NCBI GenBank assembly: GCA_025677815.1
Contig: JAIXMP010000016.1
Span: 310,001 to 374,000, forward strand
Reading direction: 5' to 3'
Length of the DNA stretch: 64,000 bases
Source of the DNA: Phascolomyces articulosus
Lineage: Eukaryota > Mucoromycota > Mucoromycetes > Mucorales > Lichtheimiaceae
Under the pieces are notes generated by a model that worked only from the letters and a program-made list of their open reading frames with translations, ran no database searches and was not told the origin of the DNA. Of this stretch, positions 61,270 to 64,000 are shown piece by piece. Position numbers and translations under genes: made by a program. Position 1 is the first letter of the stretch. Each line of letters starts with the position of its first letter.

Positions 61270-61714
61270 TGCATGGTATTGCCATTAATAAATATACAAC
61301 AGATTACATATTCACGTATTACTTTTTTTAGATGAATAAATAAATGAATGTTTATTTATTGGTGAGAGAGAAGAGATAAATAACAGAAAAAAAAGAGGGA
61401 TATTTTTTACTAGAATGCGCATGCGTTTTGTTATGATAATATGTAATTTGTATTATGATGAAAGAGAAGAGAAAAAGAATGGTAAGTTATATATTCTATG
61501 CATCAAACATGAAGATGAAAATCTCAAATAGACAAAAAGATGAATTATGAAAAAAAAAATTGGGGGATATACATAATAATCTGATATATAAAAATATATG
61601 AAAAAGTTAATATTACTTTTAATATCAATAAGAAAACGCGACATGTCAGAAAATAAAGATAATAACTGGATTCATCTATTCAACTTACCAATAAGCCTTT
61701 TTTATATAAGAATT
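61270..61714. other. convergent 3' spacer, cytochrome b5 and secreted protein
   Basis: No gene is seen. AATAAATA motifs follow the b5 stop and are plausible poly(A) signals. Confidence 0.55.
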
Positions 61715-62014
61715 TTAATCACCACATTGACCAAAGTTGTGTTCTGAATCATCAAGGCTGCCAAGAAGATTGCTGTTAGGTTGTTGGCAACATCCCAAGA
61801 ATTGCATTTGAGGAAGCTCAAGTCGATTAGGGAATAAGCAATCACCGCCACCAGGACGATATTGAGCATTAGGAAATAGACCACAACAAAGGGCTGTATT
61901 GGCAGCAAATGTATTTTCACACTTGCATTTGGCTTGATCATCCGCATAGACAGTACCCGATGCAAAGAGCATCATACAAGTAGTAGCTGCCACCAAAAAA
62001 CTTGTTTTCACCAT
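61715..62014 (-). CDS. small secreted cysteine-rich protein, 99 aa
   Basis: A single exon with ATG at 62014. Residues 1-24 are a clean signal peptide (FLVAATTCMMLFASGTVYA, cleavage expected before DDQ). The mature 75-residue part has eight cysteines in the order C-x-C, CC, C, CC, C (positions 30, 32, 43, 44, 59, 75, 76, 97), enough for four disulfides. The spacing differs from hydrophobins, where the first CC follows a single Cys and two single Cys separate the pairs. It resembles small secreted proteins common in fungi, of mostly unknown role (cell wall, antimicrobial or host-interaction). A TATAAATA box lies about 65 bp upstream, suggesting inducible or strong expression. Confidence 0.8.
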   Translation of the reverse strand: MVKTSFLVAATTCMMLFASGTVYADDQAKCKCENTFAANTALCCGLFPNAQYRPGGGDCLFPNRLELPQMQFLGCCQQPNSNLLGSLDDSEHNFGQCGD

Positions 62015-64000
62015 GTTTGTCGATTATTTTAGTATAAGAAAAAAAAATGTAAAGAAAAAGAAAGGCTTATTTCCTCGGTATTTATATTCTTTTTTTTTTT
62101 TCAAAATAACGTAAGAAATCATATACTAGAATGGATAATGATGATGATTACGGACATATCTCTGATAACTCCTTAAAAGAGAGAGAGAGAACAGTACTCT
62201 TTCTCTCTTTTTTACAATAGATTGATCGATGACATTGTAAAGTTAGGCGCGCCCCATATAATAACTCGTTCCTTTTTTTTCTATTTTATCCCTTATAAAA
62301 TGTTCGCACACTTACACTCTACAAATATTATAGAAGGAGATGTTTGAAATCCTATTATTTCGTATCGTAAGTAATTTCGAAAAATACATATTACAATAAA
62401 TTATTGGAATAGAACGCTCCTATGCATTAGGAAAAGAGAGGGTATTCCCTCCTATTTTTTTATATGATGTATTATAGTAACTCTGTTGGTATGCATTAAA
62501 ATCAAAGGAGGAGGGGGTTAAAAGGACAACTAACAACTTGTGCATATAGATTTACATACATGTCAAACATTTCGTTGTTTATATATATACGTGAACCTAC
62601 ACTTTTTCACCTTACCTTACCTATTTACTAAATCTACTTATTGGAGTTAAAATCTAACCTGTTGCTGACTCCTGAAAAGAAAAGTATCTTCTTCCTTTTA
62701 CTACCTTAACTCGTATATCCCCGTTCTTAATGTCAACAGCTCTTGAAGATCTTTTTTTTTTGTACGTAGGGTTAAATTCTATTTTACTTACAAAGACTTC
62801 TCCCTCTCTCTCTCTTTCTCATAGAGAATACACACATACTGTACATATGATTCTGTATTCTATATAATACAAGCCATCATTTATCGTTAACATTTTTACG
62901 CCCGTTTCTTGCCACCTACATGATTATAAGTAAGTTACTATATTTATTGATACGTATATATTTTTATACCGATATATAAATGACGATTCTTTATGATTAG
63001 GTTTTCAGCCACTTAACGAGGTATATGTATCCCTTTCTTATCGGTTCTTTTTCTTTTCCTTAATAATCAGTATATCCGTGTAATGGAGCTAATCATCTCC
63101 TTCAAAATACACACATCAATTAGGTATACAGTGACTTCAAATAAATCGTTTTATTTTCAACCATACATAGTATACTTTTATATCATTCACCCTCGATCTC
63201 TACTAGTTTTTTCATGGGATAGATAGGCAATAGATAGCCTGGTGGTTGCTATGTGTACGCAGTGAAAAAAAAAGAAGAGTGTAATGTTCTAGTTCCTTAA
63301 ATTATTCTATATCGTTAGGAGTCAACCATTCATCTTATAACACAAGCACTACAATATTAGTTGCTCCCAGAGAACAGTAATGTTTGTAAGTATATTTGTA
63401 CAAGTAAACAAGTTTCGATCGTTTGTTGTTGAGACTTCATAATGAGCAACACCCTGATCTTGCACATCCGACGAGGACAGAGTCCAGATTTACAATAAAA
63501 ATAAATAAAGTCAATAATAGTATAAGCTGATTATAAAAAGTAAAAAAGTATTCTCTATCTCCTAAGTTCCTTTTCGTTTGACTTCTCCTCGCCACCCGTT
63601 TGCCCCCGTTTATCACTCGTACCCGTTTAATCCCTCTTTTTCTCTTCCTCTCTCCTTTCGAACTGATGTAACTATAGTAGTAAAATAAAACCCAAATTCC
63701 TGCTATATATCCTTTACTTTTTCCTATTTTTTTTTGTGGATTCCTCGATTTTTGACGACTACTTATTATCCTACCTAATAATGATTTTCGAGTATTTTGT
63801 ATAAGAATATTACCTATAGATCAGGTTTTTTGTTGTTATTAGAAGTGACAATCTTCTCTAAGAATCATAATATGTTAGTCATTTATATCTACTTTTTGAT
63901 AATAAAATCGATAATCGCATTCTTTTGCATATGAAAAGAAATATACCAATTTCTTAGTCACGAAACTTTTTTTTGTCGCTTATTGAACAAAGAAAAAGGC
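62015..64000. other. AT-rich right flank, no gene seen
   Basis: Apart from the promoter of the secreted protein, I see only short broken frames, GAGA and CT tracts and homopolymers. A gene running off the right edge cannot be excluded. Confidence 0.5.
62079..62086 (-). promoter_or_regulatory. TATA box of the secreted cysteine-rich gene
   Basis: TATAAATA on the minus strand lies 65 bp upstream of the start codon, with an A-rich leader between. Confidence 0.5.

Noticed and set aside
61715..62014. Hydrophobin
   Set aside because: It has eight cysteines, but the order C, C, CC, C, CC, C differs from the C, CC, C, C, CC, C of hydrophobins.
1..64000. CRISPR arrays, bacterial operons, prophage or rRNA genes
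   Set aside because: No regular spaced repeats, Shine-Dalgarno-led gene strings or rRNA sequence were seen; the intron-rich genes show nuclear eukaryotic DNA.

Overview
The window looks like nuclear DNA of an early-diverging fungus, most likely Mucoromycota. It is AT-rich and gene-sparse, and its genes are cut by many short introns (mostly about 60-160 nt) with GTAAGT-like donors. Low-complexity Asn/Gln/His/Ser tracts are common. The gene set mixes fungal proteins (a DASH Hsk3-like protein, Cgi121, Spp1, Sds3) with genes usually absent from ascomycete and basidiomycete models: DDRGK1, DHTKD1, a minor-spliceosome AT-AC intron and an ANKRD54-like protein. No close reference genome could be consulted, so the taxon is an inference. 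All exon joins were built by hand from splice signals and reading frame. Exon lengths sum to whole codons for every spliced gene except SDS3, which carries one extra base.

Layout. 1-2.2 kb: no gene. 2.2-4.5 kb (-): VMS1/ANKZF1. 6.3-10.6 kb (-): DHTKD1 in 14 exons. 10.6-14.3 kb: no recognisable gene. 14.3-17.4 kb (+): PARN in 12 exons. 17.8-22.6 kb is a dense cluster: HSK3-like (-), RPAIN (+), an unrecognised 172-aa protein (-) and SDS3 (-) with its AT-AC intron. 22.6-33.5 kb is nearly empty apart from a spliced 27-codon zinc-knuckle microgene at 29.66-29.83 kb. 33.5-38.6 kb holds decayed repeats, including a Helentron-like helicase plus endonuclease relic. 38.6-41.8 kb: CGI121 (+) and an APH-fold kinase-like gene (-) with a 12-nt microexon, tail to tail. 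44.2-47.1 kb (+): a seven-helix receptor-like protein. 49.0-52.2 kb (+): SPP1/CFP1-like. 52.7-53.5 kb (-): a serine-rich unknown. 54.3-56.2 kb (-): a secreted GDSL lipase. 57.5-58.8 kb (+): ANKRD54-like. 59.0-60.3 kb (-): DDRGK1. 60.6-61.3 kb (+): cytochrome b5. 61.7-62.0 kb (-): a small secreted cysteine-rich protein. The remainder is AT-rich spacer.

There are no operons. Several genes nevertheless fall into loose themes: stalled-ribosome and ER quality control (VMS1, DDRGK1), RNA and tRNA metabolism (PARN, CGI121), chromatin (SDS3, SPP1) and cell cycle or replication (HSK3-like and RPAIN, which share a short divergent promoter with two MluI-box hexamers). The most noteworthy items are the AT-AC intron in SDS3, the zinc-knuckle microgene, the catalytic microexon in the kinase-like gene and the Helentron relic.
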